DNA from: Marivirga atlantica
Lineage (GTDB): Bacteria > Bacteroidota > Bacteroidia > Cytophagales > Cyclobacteriaceae
Length of the DNA stretch: 64,000 nt
Direction: 5' to 3'
NCBI RefSeq assembly: GCF_016734805.1
Contig: NZ_JAERQG010000003.1
Span: forward strand, 1-64,000
Shown here: positions 13,967-22,370 of the stretch, piece by piece
How the letters are laid out: each line of letters starts with the position of its first letter
Position numbering within the stretch: the first letter of the stretch is position 1
Notes under the pieces: model-generated
What the model saw: the letters and a program-made list of their open reading frames with translations, nothing else
Database searches by the model: none
What the model was told of the DNA's origin: nothing
Translations under genes and position numbers: made by a program

Positions 13967-14227
13967 ATGAGTTTACAGGACGATTTTAAAGCAGCGGCAG
14001 AACGCTCAAAAACGGATATCAAAGAAAGACCATCAAACGATGAGTTGTTAAAACTATATGCGCTTTACAAACAAGGAGATGAAGGAGATGTAACTGGCGA
14101 AAGACCGGGAGGTTTCGATTTTAAGGCAATCGCCAAGTATGATGCCTGGGCTGAATTGAAGGGAAAGTCTTCAGAAGAAGCCATGCAAGAATATGTCGAT
14201 TTGGTAAATCAGCTAGCAAGTAAATAA
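13967..14227 (+). CDS. Acyl-CoA-binding protein (ACBP family)
   Basis: An 86-residue protein that matches the ACBP four-helix bundle over its whole length: an N-terminal DDFKAAAERSK, the LLKLYALYKQGDEGDV region, then FDFKAIAKYDAWAELKGKSSEEAMQEYVDLV. The KYDAW..LKG segment carries the lysine and tryptophan that contact the CoA moiety in characterised ACBPs. The protein would bind medium- to long-chain acyl-CoA esters in the cytoplasm, buffering or transporting them. ACBPs are common in eukaryotes but patchy in bacteria. The gene lies 5 bp before the aminotransferase and may share its transcript, although the gltA terminator separates both from citrate synthase. Confidence 0.93.
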   Translation: MSLQDDFKAAAERSKTDIKERPSNDELLKLYALYKQGDEGDVTGERPGGFDFKAIAKYDAWAELKGKSSEEAMQEYVDLVNQLASK

Positions 14228-14232
14228 TAGCA

Positions 14233-15426
14233 ATGGGAAAGGATCAGAAAGAAATATTCTTAAATAATTTAGGGCAAACTACTCCTTTCCCATTTCTTCT
14301 TGAAATAGAAAAAGCGGAAGGTCTATACTTATATGACAAAGCAGGTAAATCCTATATGGATTTAATCTCAGGTATTGCTGTAAGTAATTTAGGCCATAAA
14401 CATCCGGCTGTGGTTAAAGCTGTTAAAGAGCAGGTTGATAAGCACATGCACGTGATGGTGTATGGAGAGTTTATTCAGTCCTCCGTTAATCAGTTTGCCG
14501 AGCGACTTGTTTCCCTGCTTCCTGCTACACTTAATAGCGTTTACTTTACAAATAGTGGTGCTGAAGCTATAGAAGGAGCACTAAAACTTGCCAAGCGTTA
14601 TACAGGTAGAACAGAACTCATTGCTTTCAAAGGTGCCTATCATGGAAGCACACATGGTGCACTTAGCGTTTCCGGCAATGAAACAAAAAAGTATGCCTTT
14701 AGACCTCTCCTACCAGATGTAAAATTTCTCAAGTTCAATCACCTGCCAGACCTGGAGGAAATCACCACAAAAACAGCCTGTGTATTGATCGAGACCATTC
14801 AGGGAGATGCAGGTGTCAGAATTCCCAATCAGGCGTACTTAGAAGCCTTAAGAGCACGATGTACTGAGAAAGGTACTATGCTCATATTTGATGAGATACA
14901 AACCGGAATGGGAAGAACGGGCAAGCTCTTCGCATTTGAACATTATGGCATTACACCAGACATTTTATGTTCAGCAAAGGCACTTGGAGGCGGTTTACCA
15001 ATTGGTGCTTTTATAGCCGATAAAGAAGTGATGCGACAGCTCACATTTGATCCTATGCTAGGGCATATCACCACTTTTGGAGGCAATCCCGTTGCCTGTG
15101 CTGCAGGACTAGCCACGCTAAAAACTATTACTGAAACTGAGATACTTTCGGAAGTTGAGTTGAAAGGTGCTTTAATTGAAGAACTCATTCAGCATGATTC
15201 CATTCAGGAAATAAGACGGAAAGGCCTTATGTTTGCCATAGAATTTCAAACTGAAGATGAAGTTTACAAAATTGTAGAATACTGCCTCGATAAAGGCTTG
15301 ATTTGTTTCTGGTTTTTATCATGCCCCAATAGTTTTAGAATAGCACCTCCCCTAACCATCACCCATGATGAAATTCATAAGGCTTGTGACATCATTAATG
15401 AGGCTATTAGGGTAACACATCAGTAA
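14233..15426 (+). CDS. Class III (acetylornithine/ornithine-type) PLP aminotransferase
   Basis: A 397-residue aminotransferase of the class III fold. Visible motifs are TNSGAEAIEGALKLA (cofactor phosphate binding), AYHGSTHGALS, FDEIQTGMGRTGK with the ring-nitrogen Asp220, and the Schiff-base Lys249 in CSAKALGGGLPIGAF. Family members transfer amino groups between an omega-amino donor (ornithine, 4-aminobutyrate, N-acetylornithine) and 2-oxoglutarate. No other arginine or GABA pathway gene lies next to it, so the substrate cannot be assigned. The stop codon overlaps the next start (TAATG), which suggests translational coupling with the 212-residue unknown protein. Confidence 0.9.
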   Translation: MGKDQKEIFLNNLGQTTPFPFLLEIEKAEGLYLYDKAGKSYMDLISGIAVSNLGHKHPAVVKAVKEQVDKHMHVMVYGEFIQSSVNQFAERLVSLLPATLNSVYFTNSGAEAIEGALKLAKRYTGRTELIAFKGAYHGSTHGALSVSGNETKKYAFRPLLPDVKFLKFNHLPDLEEITTKTACVLIETIQGDAGVRIPNQAYLEALRARCTEKGTMLIFDEIQTGMGRTGKLFAFEHYGITPDILCSAKALGGGLPIGAFIADKEVMRQLTFDPMLGHITTFGGNPVACAAGLATLKTITETEILSEVELKGALIEELIQHDSIQEIRRKGLMFAIEFQTEDEVYKIVEYCLDKGLICFWFLSCPNSFRIAPPLTITHDEIHKACDIINEAIRVTHQ

Positions 15427-16064
15427 TGAGTGCCTCAAATAAACAGCTCTTACCAGCTGAAGAAGTCGAACACCATTTTAAGCAGCTTTTACCAACTGCG
15501 GATTCATGTATTTATGAGCCTCCTAAACATAGACTAGTATTTGAATCAGAAAGTGTTGACACAAGCTATCTCCGCTTGCCCATACATTACATCTGGAATG
15601 AAGCCGCAAGAAGTATTATAACTACTGAAGACAAAGCCTATCTTATAAGCATAATAGAATCAGGCAATGCGGCCCTCGCTTACTGTGAAGATGACCAAAT
15701 TATAGAGCATAAGGTATTCAAAGCCTATATGGTGCGCAAAAAGCAAGGTAAGAGCCAGATTAAGCACCTAAAAACCAAAGGTAAATCAAAAGCAGGTTCT
15801 CGCGTTCGTTTAGCTAATACAGAGCACTTCTTTGAAGAGATTCAAGAGCGTATTACAGAATGGCTGGAATACTTTGAGATAGAACAAATTGCCCTGAGCT
15901 GCTCGAAAACACTTTATCCATTCCTATTTTCAGATAACTTCGAGCTAGACAGAAAAGATGAACGGCTCATAAAAATACCCAAACATATACCTGAAGCCAA
16001 TTTTGATAACTTATTAAGCATTCATGGGTATTTGATGAATGGGGAGTTGATTGAAGTGGTCTAA
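15426..16064 (+). CDS. Conserved-looking hypothetical protein, coupled to the aminotransferase
   Basis: A 212-residue protein with no signal peptide or membrane segment and no domain I recognise. It is charged, with a basic stretch in the middle (residues about 100-127, many Lys and Arg) and an acidic, aromatic second half (FFEEIQERITEWLEYFE). The ATG overlaps the aminotransferase stop by one base, so the two proteins are probably co-translated and may act together. I cannot give a function. It should be treated as a real gene because of the coupling and normal codon use. Confidence 0.7.
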   Translation: MSASNKQLLPAEEVEHHFKQLLPTADSCIYEPPKHRLVFESESVDTSYLRLPIHYIWNEAARSIITTEDKAYLISIIESGNAALAYCEDDQIIEHKVFKAYMVRKKQGKSQIKHLKTKGKSKAGSRVRLANTEHFFEEIQERITEWLEYFEIEQIALSCSKTLYPFLFSDNFELDRKDERLIKIPKHIPEANFDNLLSIHGYLMNGELIEVV

Positions 16065-16366
16065 CAATATAAATGTTCTTTGAACAACTCCTCCTAGGAG
16101 AAGAGCCTGTCCCGAGTATCGGGAAGGTTGGGAGGGTTGATTTGTTGATTTTAGCATAATCCAACTATCCTTAAAAAGTGAGACTTAGTTAGCCTGTTGT
16201 TGGAGTTATCTCCAACAACTATAACCAATTAGTTACTCTCTTTAATTTAAAAGCCCTTTTATTGAAATGTTGGTGATAACACCAACATTGGGAAAAATAT
16301 TACCATCACCTTTAAGTGTAGGCACTTTTATAGTTTATTTTAGCTTTATAAACTATTTATAAAATT
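16065..16366. repeat. Noncoding stretch with REP-like hairpins (copy A)
   Basis: This 302-bp gap has no gene. It holds a CTCCTAGGAG-centred segment ending GGTTGGGAGGGTTGAT (about 16086-16141). It also holds two strong hairpins: 16196-16219 (GTTGTTGGAG arm with CTCCAACAAC) and 16266-16289 (AATGTTGGTG arm with CACCAACATT). Both hairpins recur at 16900-16981. A short inverted repeat, ATAGTTTA (16330-16337) and TAAACTAT (16349-16356), lies directly before the next start codon and could be an operator. Confidence 0.75.
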
Positions 16367-16738
16367 ATGATTAATACTGAAAAAAGAATCGTTCAAGACT
16401 ATATAGTTAGATTTGAAACTATTCCAACTGAAAGCGAAACCTTTACTGTTCATTATTTAGTTAATGAAATGTTAATTGAAGATTTAAGGCAATTGAATTT
16501 TTTTAGTTTAAAAATAGAAGGTGGACTAATCAATCAACATGAATTTCTGTGCTTTAAACATCTCTATAAACTTTACAAAAAACTATTTCAGTCAATTAAA
16601 AATAAAGAAAATGAAATACTTAATTCGCTCTATGTTGAAGATGATAGTTTAAATGAGAAATTGTATATCCTACGAGATATCTTATTATATAGACCTAAAA
16701 CACATAAGCTATTTGAAGCAATGCAAAACCTTAAATAG
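16367..16738 (+). CDS. Orphan hypothetical protein of 123 residues
   Basis: A small, probably cytoplasmic protein with high predicted helix content. It has no signal peptide, no Cys motif and no family I recognise. The central part (HEFLCFKHLYKLYKKLFQSIKNKENEILNSLY) looks like a helical hairpin or coiled coil. The gene is clearly AT-richer than its neighbours and sits alone between two copies of REP-like and other repeats, so it may be acquired or fast evolving. The ATG at 16367 is preceded by an inverted repeat (16330-16356) that could bind a regulator. An antitoxin-like or repeat-associated role is possible but unsupported. Confidence 0.55.
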   Translation: MINTEKRIVQDYIVRFETIPTESETFTVHYLVNEMLIEDLRQLNFFSLKIEGGLINQHEFLCFKHLYKLYKKLFQSIKNKENEILNSLYVEDDSLNEKLYILRDILLYRPKTHKLFEAMQNLK

Positions 16739-17183
16739 GTGTTTTAAATGTACGAGCTTGTAACTTATGCTCCATCGAAAAGTCAATAAAATTAGATTCC
16801 TACGGAATGACTTTCATTAAAAAAAGTAGACGGTTAGACATAAAAAAACCACCCGTTCGTGCGAGCTTGCAGCTCGTGTCAAATCAGGTCTGCTTTCCTG
16901 TTGTTGGAGTTAACTCCAACAACTTTCTCCTAATTAATTTGAAAGCAGCTTTATTGAAATGTTGGTGATAACACCAACATTGGGAAGAAACAGTAAAGCT
17001 TGTAATTAACACTCCTCCTTGGAGAAGGAGGTTGGGAGGATTGATAAACTGTTAACACGAGCTTGCATCTTGTGTCTAATATGATCAAAAAAGATTCCTA
17101 CGGAATGACTTTCATTAAAAAAAGTAGACGGTTGGACATAAAAAACCTCCTAAGAAATAAATCCCAGGAGGTAAAAAAATGTG
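16739..17183. repeat. Repeat-rich noncoding stretch (copy B)
   Basis: This 445-bp gap has no gene. A 53-bp unit starting GATTCCTACGGAATGAC occurs twice (16795-16847 and 17093-17145) with one visible difference. The two hairpins of copy A recur at 16900-16923 and 16958-16981. The CTCCTCC/GGTTGGGAGG segment recurs at about 17010-17045. Short GAGCTTG phrases recur at 16754, 16863 and 17059. These look like dispersed intergenic repeats collected around one small gene. Confidence 0.75.
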
Positions 17184-17254
17184 AGGTCACGAGCGGATTC
17201 GAACCGCTGTAGATGGTTTTGCAGACCACTGCCTAGCCGCTCGGCCACGTGACC
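17184..17254 (-). tRNA. tRNA-Cys (GCA)
   Basis: On the minus strand the acceptor stem GGTCACG pairs with CGTGACC, the anticodon loop reads CTGCAAA with anticodon GCA, and the T arm contains GGTTCGAATCC. The discriminator base is U73, a known identity element of tRNA-Cys. The 3' CCA is not encoded. The length of 71 nt is normal. Confidence 0.95.
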
Positions 17255-17457
17255 CTTTCGCCTTAGCGATCACAAAAATACAGATAATCCGCTTCTGAAC
17301 AAATGCTAATTCACAATATTATTCAATTAAAAAGCATCAGCCTGATTATCAGTTAGAAAATTATACTATTAATTGAAATAGATTTCTCCACTACCTCACA
17401 AAATGACCGCTGTCAACAACTAGCTTACCAATTTTCCAAAAAACTTAGGCATAAAAA

Positions 17458-17484
17458 AAGTCCTGACAAATATCAGGACTTTTA
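17458..17484 (-). terminator. Rho-independent terminator after rpsA
   Basis: Read on the minus strand, an AAAGTCCTGA / TCAGGACTTT stem with a short loop is followed by a run of T, about 20 nt past the rpsA stop codon. Confidence 0.8.
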
Positions 17485-17505
17485 ATATCAGCATTTAGAG
17501 GTTAA

Positions 17506-19479
17506 TTAATCCTCTTTTTTATCTTCTTTGTCGTCAGCCTTTTTTTCTTCAGCTTTATCTTCTGCTTTTTTAGCTTCTGCCTTTACTTCATCAGCAGCAG
17601 GCTCTTCTTTCTTAGCAGCTTTTTTAGCTTCAGCTTTTGGGGCTTCCTCTTCTTTCTCCTCTTTTTTAGGAGCAGCTTTCTTCTTAGGCTTAGCGTCACC
17701 TTCCATTTGCTCTTTAAGCGCAGAAAGTGCATCTAAATCACCAAGAGTTGATGCTGAAGCAGCTTGTTGCTTAGGCGCAGACTTTTTCTTGCCTTTGCTT
17801 GCAGCAGCTGGCTTCTTCTTAGGAATTTCAGCTTCTTCAGAGTGTGTATGTAAGTGAGAAAGTACAATTCTCTTATCATCTTTAGAGAATTCTAATACTT
17901 TAAACTCTAACGACTCTCCTACTTCAGCCATAGACTCATCAGCTTTCTTCAAATGCTTAGTAGCAGCAAAACCTTCAATACCGTAAGGTAACTCTAATAT
18001 TGCGCCTTTATCATTTTTGCTAATGATCGTACACTTGTGGTTTGAACCAATTGTGAATACTGTTTCGAAAGTATCCCATGGGTTCTCCTCAAGTTGCTTA
18101 TGACCTAATGCTAATCTTCTGTTTTCAACATCTAGCTCTAGCACTACAACATCAAGCTCTTCGTTTACTTTCACAAACTCAGATGGGTGCTTGATTTTCT
18201 TAGTCCAAGATAAATCAGAAACGTGAACTAATCCATCGATACCTTCTTCAAGCTCGATGAATAAACCGAAGTTAGTCATGTTTCTAACGATGCCTTTATG
18301 CTCAGTACCAACAGCATATTTAGTAAGAACCTCTTTCTTGTTCCAAGGATCTTCAGTAAGCTGCTTGATACCAAGAGACATTTTTCTGTCTTCTTTGTCA
18401 AGTGTTAATACTACTGCCTCAAGCTCATCACCTACGTTGATGAAATCTTGTGGATTTCTTAAGTGTTGTGACCAGCTCATTTCTGAAACGTGGATTAAAC
18501 CTTCAACACCAGGAGCAATTTCTAAGAATGCACCGTAGTCAGCAACATTAACAATTTTACCTTTCACTTTAGAACCAACCTCAAGGTCAGAAGCTAATGA
18601 ATCCCAAGGATGAGAAGTCAACTGCTTCATACCTAAAGAAATACGTTTCTTACCTTCATCAAAGTCTAATACTACCACCTTAACTTTTTCGTCAAGCTTA
18701 AGTACTTCTTCCGGATGGTTAATTCTACCCCAAGAGATATCAGTAATGTGAAGTAAACCATCAACACCACCAAGATCGATGAATACACCGAAGTTAGTCA
18801 TGTTCTTGATTACACCTTCTAGTACCTGACCTTTCTCAAGGTTATTAAGGATTTCAGCTTTTTGTTTTTCTAGATCTTTCTCGATTAGTACTTTGTGAGA
18901 AACTACTACGTTATCGTTGCTATAGTTAATCTTAACAACTTTAACTTCCATTTTCTTTCCTACAAATACATCGAAATCACGGATAGGCTTCACATCAATT
19001 TGAGAACCTGGTAAGAAAGCTTCAACACCGTGTACATCCACGATTAAACCACCTTTAGTTCTTCTTTTCACCATACCCTCGATGATAGTATCATTATCAA
19101 GTGCACCCTGGATTTTCTCCCAAGCACCAACGATTTTCGCTTTTCTTCTTGATAAAACTAATTCACCGTTCTTGTCTTCACGCTCTTCTACATAAACTTC
19201 AACCGTATCACCTACTTTTAAATCAGGTAAATCACGGAATTCGTTAGTAGGTACAAGACCATCAGACTTGTAACCAATGTTTAAAACAACGTCACGATCG
19301 TTGATCGCTACTACAGTACCTTCAACAACTTCTTGTTCGTCAAGGTCAGTAGCTACGTTGTCATACATTGCAGCTAATTCTTCACGCTTAGCTTTTGAGT
19401 AGCCTTCACCAAAACCTTTGGTTTCAAATGCTTCCCAATCGAACTCTTCGTTCTGTACTTTTTCTTGATTCTCTGCCAT
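17506..19479 (-). CDS. rpsA: 30S ribosomal protein S1
   Basis: A 657-residue S1 protein, which helps mRNA bind to the 30S subunit. Six S1 RNA-binding domains are visible in order, at about residues 45-110, 125-195, 210-280, 295-365, 385-455 and 470-540. The middle ones carry the GV.GLLHI(T/S)(D/E).SW pattern. The last 110 residues are a Lys/Glu/Ala-rich low-complexity tail. I chose the ATG at 19479 (MAENQEKVQ) over a possible start 24 nt upstream, because the extra residues do not look like family sequence. S1 matters in this phylum because most mRNAs lack a Shine-Dalgarno sequence. A canonical promoter lies at 19592-19619 and a terminator at 17458. Confidence 0.96.
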   Translation of the reverse strand: MAENQEKVQNEEFDWEAFETKGFGEGYSKAKREELAAMYDNVATDLDEQEVVEGTVVAINDRDVVLNIGYKSDGLVPTNEFRDLPDLKVGDTVEVYVEEREDKNGELVLSRRKAKIVGAWEKIQGALDNDTIIEGMVKRRTKGGLIVDVHGVEAFLPGSQIDVKPIRDFDVFVGKKMEVKVVKINYSNDNVVVSHKVLIEKDLEKQKAEILNNLEKGQVLEGVIKNMTNFGVFIDLGGVDGLLHITDISWGRINHPEEVLKLDEKVKVVVLDFDEGKKRISLGMKQLTSHPWDSLASDLEVGSKVKGKIVNVADYGAFLEIAPGVEGLIHVSEMSWSQHLRNPQDFINVGDELEAVVLTLDKEDRKMSLGIKQLTEDPWNKKEVLTKYAVGTEHKGIVRNMTNFGLFIELEEGIDGLVHVSDLSWTKKIKHPSEFVKVNEELDVVVLELDVENRRLALGHKQLEENPWDTFETVFTIGSNHKCTIISKNDKGAILELPYGIEGFAATKHLKKADESMAEVGESLEFKVLEFSKDDKRIVLSHLHTHSEEAEIPKKKPAAASKGKKKSAPKQQAASASTLGDLDALSALKEQMEGDAKPKKKAAPKKEEKEEEAPKAEAKKAAKKEEPAADEVKAEAKKAEDKAEEKKADDKEDKKED

Positions 19480-19571
19480 AATTGTCAGGACCCTATCATA
19501 CAACTAGGGGTCGGGTCAAACCAATAGCCGTTTTTAATTAAAAATACTTAGTTCTTGAAATAAGAAATAAG

Positions 19572-19591
19572 CCGTTCACTCGAACGGAGTG
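19572..19591 (-). promoter_or_regulatory. Two mutually exclusive small hairpins at the start of the rpsA leader
   Basis: Just downstream of the promoter the leader can form CCGTTC/GAACGG (19572-19577 with 19582-19587) or CACTC/GAGTG (19577-19581 with 19587-19591), but not both. A role in S1 autoregulation is only a possibility. Confidence 0.35.
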
Positions 19592-19619
19592 CAAAGGTAA
19601 AGATTTTTATTGACAACAA
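19592..19619 (-). promoter_or_regulatory. Bacteroidota-type promoter of rpsA
   Basis: On the minus strand the -33 TTG (19619-19617) is followed after 17 nt by TACCTTTG (19599-19592), a perfect match to the phylum consensus TTG-N17..20-TAnnTTTG. The predicted leader is roughly 105 nt long. Confidence 0.75.
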
Positions 19620-19713
19620 AAGTATTTAGCCATGAATATTACTAAAACTAATAGCTTGAAAATGCGGAAGTTAGCTAGTTTAAATAGTGTAATTTGAATA
19701 GAAAATTATCATG

Positions 19714-21084
19714 CTACTCTAAACCTTCAAGAAATCCGGTATGTGCTGATTTTCGATTGAATGAACCATCAAACAATAGTGGCCAGTCAGGTCTGTCATA
19801 TTGATTGATAATCCAGGAATCCGGATCGCGTATACCCCATACTGTTATGGCGTATTTAAAAGGGTCAGGTATGTCATTATATAAATCAACTACTTCTTTA
19901 TACTTCAATCGTTGATCAAAATCCCGCTCTTCTGTAAGTGTACCCACTATTTCCCTACCATCAGGATTAACCCTAACATCTAACTCTGAAAAGTGTACTA
20001 TTAAATTTCTTTCCAAGGCTTTATCAACATCATCTTGTATTTGCTGTCGCGTTGGGCTATCAATGCTTATATGCATTTGAAGTCCCAGGCCATCAATAGG
20101 TACGTTATCAGCTTGTAGCTCATCAATCAAGGCATAAACATCGTTCTGCTTAGTTAAGTCTGCCGGTGTGTTGTAGTCATTGTAAAATAACAATACATCC
20201 GGATCTGCTTCTCTGGCCCACTGAAAACATTTTGCTATGTAATCAGGCCCTAACTTATCAAGAAAAATAGTGTTTCTTACACCTCCACCATCATTTATAG
20301 CTTCATTAACTACATCCCAGGAGGTAATCTTACCAGCATATCTTGTTACAACGGTCTTGATATAATCTTCCATAATCTGTTCAAATTCTTCGTTTGAACC
20401 TGTAAATGTAGTCATCCAATCAGGCACTTCTACATGCCATACCAAAGCGTGACCGTGAATATTCAAATTATTATCAGTAGCATACTCTACTAATGCATCT
20501 GGTCTTGTCCAGTCGTAATCACCGGGTCCTAAGAAAATGGTTCTCATTTTCATTTCACTTTCAGCTGTAATGCTGTTAAACTCGTTAGTCAACAAATCAT
20601 TATAACCTCCGGTGAGCCGGTTTGTACTTACCGCGGCACCTACAAAAAAGTTACCGGCTGCTTTATCTTTCAAATTAACATCAGTATCGATAATTGTACC
20701 TGTAGTAGTTACCATCACCACATTTGAAAAATCTGACTCAGCTGATTCTCTCACTGCCTTAACTCTAAAATAATACTCGGTAGCAGGTGTTAAATCTGTA
20801 ACCTCAGCAGTTAAAGCTGTAACTTCCAGCGATTCATAACCTTCAATGAAACTAGTAAAATCACTCTGGAGTGATACGTCAAGCCGATAACTTTTTGCTG
20901 TTGAAACGAAATTCCAGCTAGCAGTGAAACTATTATCCGTAATATCTGAAGGCGTAGTGGCAACAGGATTTTTTAAGGAAGGCAGGTCTGGTTCATCCCC
21001 ATCATTAGCACAAGCATTTAACAGAAATGCTATGCTCATTATAAAAAACAGAATAAGATTTTTCATTATCGGTTGTTTACTCAT
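19714..21084 (-). CDS. GH10 endo-beta-1,4-xylanase-type lipoprotein with FN3 domain
   Basis: A surface or periplasmic glycoside hydrolase of 456 residues. It starts with a lipoprotein signal (FLLNAC, lipidated Cys25), then a fibronectin type III domain (about residues 40-127), then a GH10 TIM barrel (about 135-455). The acid/base Glu261 is in DVVNEAI and the nucleophile Glu367 is in HFSELDV; IHGHALVWH is the typical GH10 strand. GH10 enzymes mainly cut beta-1,4-xylan. The start could also be the internal ATG seven codons in (MKNLILFF), which gives a cleaner signal peptide. The gene is downstream of susC/susD and the glycan-binding protein, but separated from them by a strong terminator at 21141. 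Confidence 0.93.
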   Translation of the reverse strand: MSKQPIMKNLILFFIMSIAFLLNACANDGDEPDLPSLKNPVATTPSDITDNSFTASWNFVSTAKSYRLDVSLQSDFTSFIEGYESLEVTALTAEVTDLTPATEYYFRVKAVRESAESDFSNVVMVTTTGTIIDTDVNLKDKAAGNFFVGAAVSTNRLTGGYNDLLTNEFNSITAESEMKMRTIFLGPGDYDWTRPDALVEYATDNNLNIHGHALVWHVEVPDWMTTFTGSNEEFEQIMEDYIKTVVTRYAGKITSWDVVNEAINDGGGVRNTIFLDKLGPDYIAKCFQWAREADPDVLLFYNDYNTPADLTKQNDVYALIDELQADNVPIDGLGLQMHISIDSPTRQQIQDDVDKALERNLIVHFSELDVRVNPDGREIVGTLTEERDFDQRLKYKEVVDLYNDIPDPFKYAITVWGIRDPDSWIINQYDRPDWPLLFDGSFNRKSAHTGFLEGLE

Positions 21085-21140
21085 TACAATATGTTAAATA
21101 GTACGTAAGTGATCATTTGTTTAAAACAGCTAATCATTCA

Positions 21141-21166
21141 AAAAAAGTGAGGACCAAGGTCCTCAC
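21141..21166 (-). terminator. Strong hairpin terminator inside the polysaccharide locus
   Basis: On the minus strand a perfect 9-bp stem (GTGAGGACC with GGTCCTCAC, 2-nt loop, 21147-21166) is followed immediately by six T. It lies between the glycan-binding protein gene and the GH10 gene, so transcription from susC would mostly stop here. Confidence 0.85.
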
Positions 21167-21247
21167 TGTTATATTAAATCACACATCTGCACAACAAAAG
21201 TACGCTCACTAAGAATGATTTTTGGATTCAATAATCATTCTTGGTAT

Positions 21248-22363
21248 TTAGTTTCTGTATTTAATCTTCAAATTATCAAAACTAATGATAGTAGGGTTTG
21301 GCGTATCACTTTGAACAATACCAACATTAATTTGATTCACTTGAGTAGGATCAGGACTACCTTCAACCACCTCGCCAAAACCATAGTTATTACGGAATTC
21401 TGACAGTGGTATAGAGTATGTATTCCATTCAGTATCCTCTGATTTGAAGTTGTAAGCGAAATTTTCTCCACCTATAGCGTTAAGCTGTATGGCTACATGA
21501 GCTCCAACAACATTTGTACTTATGTCTATATCAATATAGGCTTCTGCCGGATCGGTACTATTTTCATCTAAAAAGTTAGCACCTCCGCCAGCACTTGTTC
21601 CGTTATAACCATTTTCTGTAGAGCCTTCCCATGAAAATTGAGCATAATTTCCTGTCGGCCCTCCTGTAACGTTCGTATCAAATGCGGCTACATCACCAAA
21701 AGAGAACCATTCTTGCCTAACTCCACCGCCATCAAAATCAGAGATGTTAACTATAACAAATCCTAAACTAACCTCTAAAAATTGTGTTAGGGTGCCCCCA
21801 GGGGTTGTTATGGCTAAATCTGCCCCACCAGTTGCTGTTTCAGGTATAAGTATTGTGAGCGATTCGTCCGAACTAACATTATATTCAATGGGTTCACCTC
21901 CAAAGGTTACACTGCTCACATCAAAAAACCATTCTCCTTCAACAGTAGCAAAATTTCCTACTAAAGGTGTTTCTGGCGTAATACTATTGATAACCGGAAG
22001 TGGCTGCAAGATTTCAAAATCAGTAGTAAACGTACCACCAGCTGAGGTTTGAAAAGTTAAAGGCTGAACTCCAAATCTGCTGCCTAAAGACATATCAAAC
22101 GGGACCGTAAAAATAAATGCCCTGTCCGAATTATAAGCCGGATTAAAGCCAACATCAATCGAATCGTCTAAGGTGATCTTTTCTAAACCTTTAAGTCCCT
22201 GACCTTCTACCCTAACTTGACTAAGCGGATAAGAAGCATTTAATAAATCTCCGGTATCTGAAACAATAGCATCTACTTTTATATCAACATCTTCTTCTTT
22301 ACAAGAAGAAAATGTCAAAATCAATACCATTAAAATTGCGATATTTTTTATTCTAATCAACAT
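21248..22363 (-). CDS. Surface glycan-binding lipoprotein with IPT/TIG domains
   Basis: A 371-residue lipoprotein (LTFSSC, lipidated Cys about 21) encoded 7 bp after susD. Two IPT/TIG-like Ig folds are suggested, at about residues 35-115 and 120-200 (PVINSITPETPLVGNFATVEGEWF). The C-terminal beta-rich domain (about 205-371) contains several Trp and Tyr residues. This is the architecture of SGBP-type surface glycan-binding proteins encoded after SusC/SusD pairs. It would capture polysaccharide on the cell surface and pass it to SusD/SusC. Ligand specificity cannot be read from the sequence. Confidence 0.82.
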   Translation of the reverse strand: MLIRIKNIAILMVLILTFSSCKEEDVDIKVDAIVSDTGDLLNASYPLSQVRVEGQGLKGLEKITLDDSIDVGFNPAYNSDRAFIFTVPFDMSLGSRFGVQPLTFQTSAGGTFTTDFEILQPLPVINSITPETPLVGNFATVEGEWFFDVSSVTFGGEPIEYNVSSDESLTILIPETATGGADLAITTPGGTLTQFLEVSLGFVIVNISDFDGGGVRQEWFSFGDVAAFDTNVTGGPTGNYAQFSWEGSTENGYNGTSAGGGANFLDENSTDPAEAYIDIDISTNVVGAHVAIQLNAIGGENFAYNFKSEDTEWNTYSIPLSEFRNNYGFGEVVEGSPDPTQVNQINVGIVQSDTPNPTIISFDNLKIKYRN

Positions 22364-22370
22364 AAAACAA

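Noticed and set aside
16367-16738. A type III toxin-antitoxin unit (small protein with upstream RNA repeats)
   Set aside because: Type III antitoxins are tandem short repeats directly before the toxin. Here the hairpins are spaced, occur on both sides of the gene and differ in sequence, and the protein does not resemble ToxN.
17528-17857. Plus-strand Ser/Ala-rich frame opposite the rpsA tail
   Set aside because: It is the complement of the Lys/Glu/Ala-rich tail of S1 and has no independent support.
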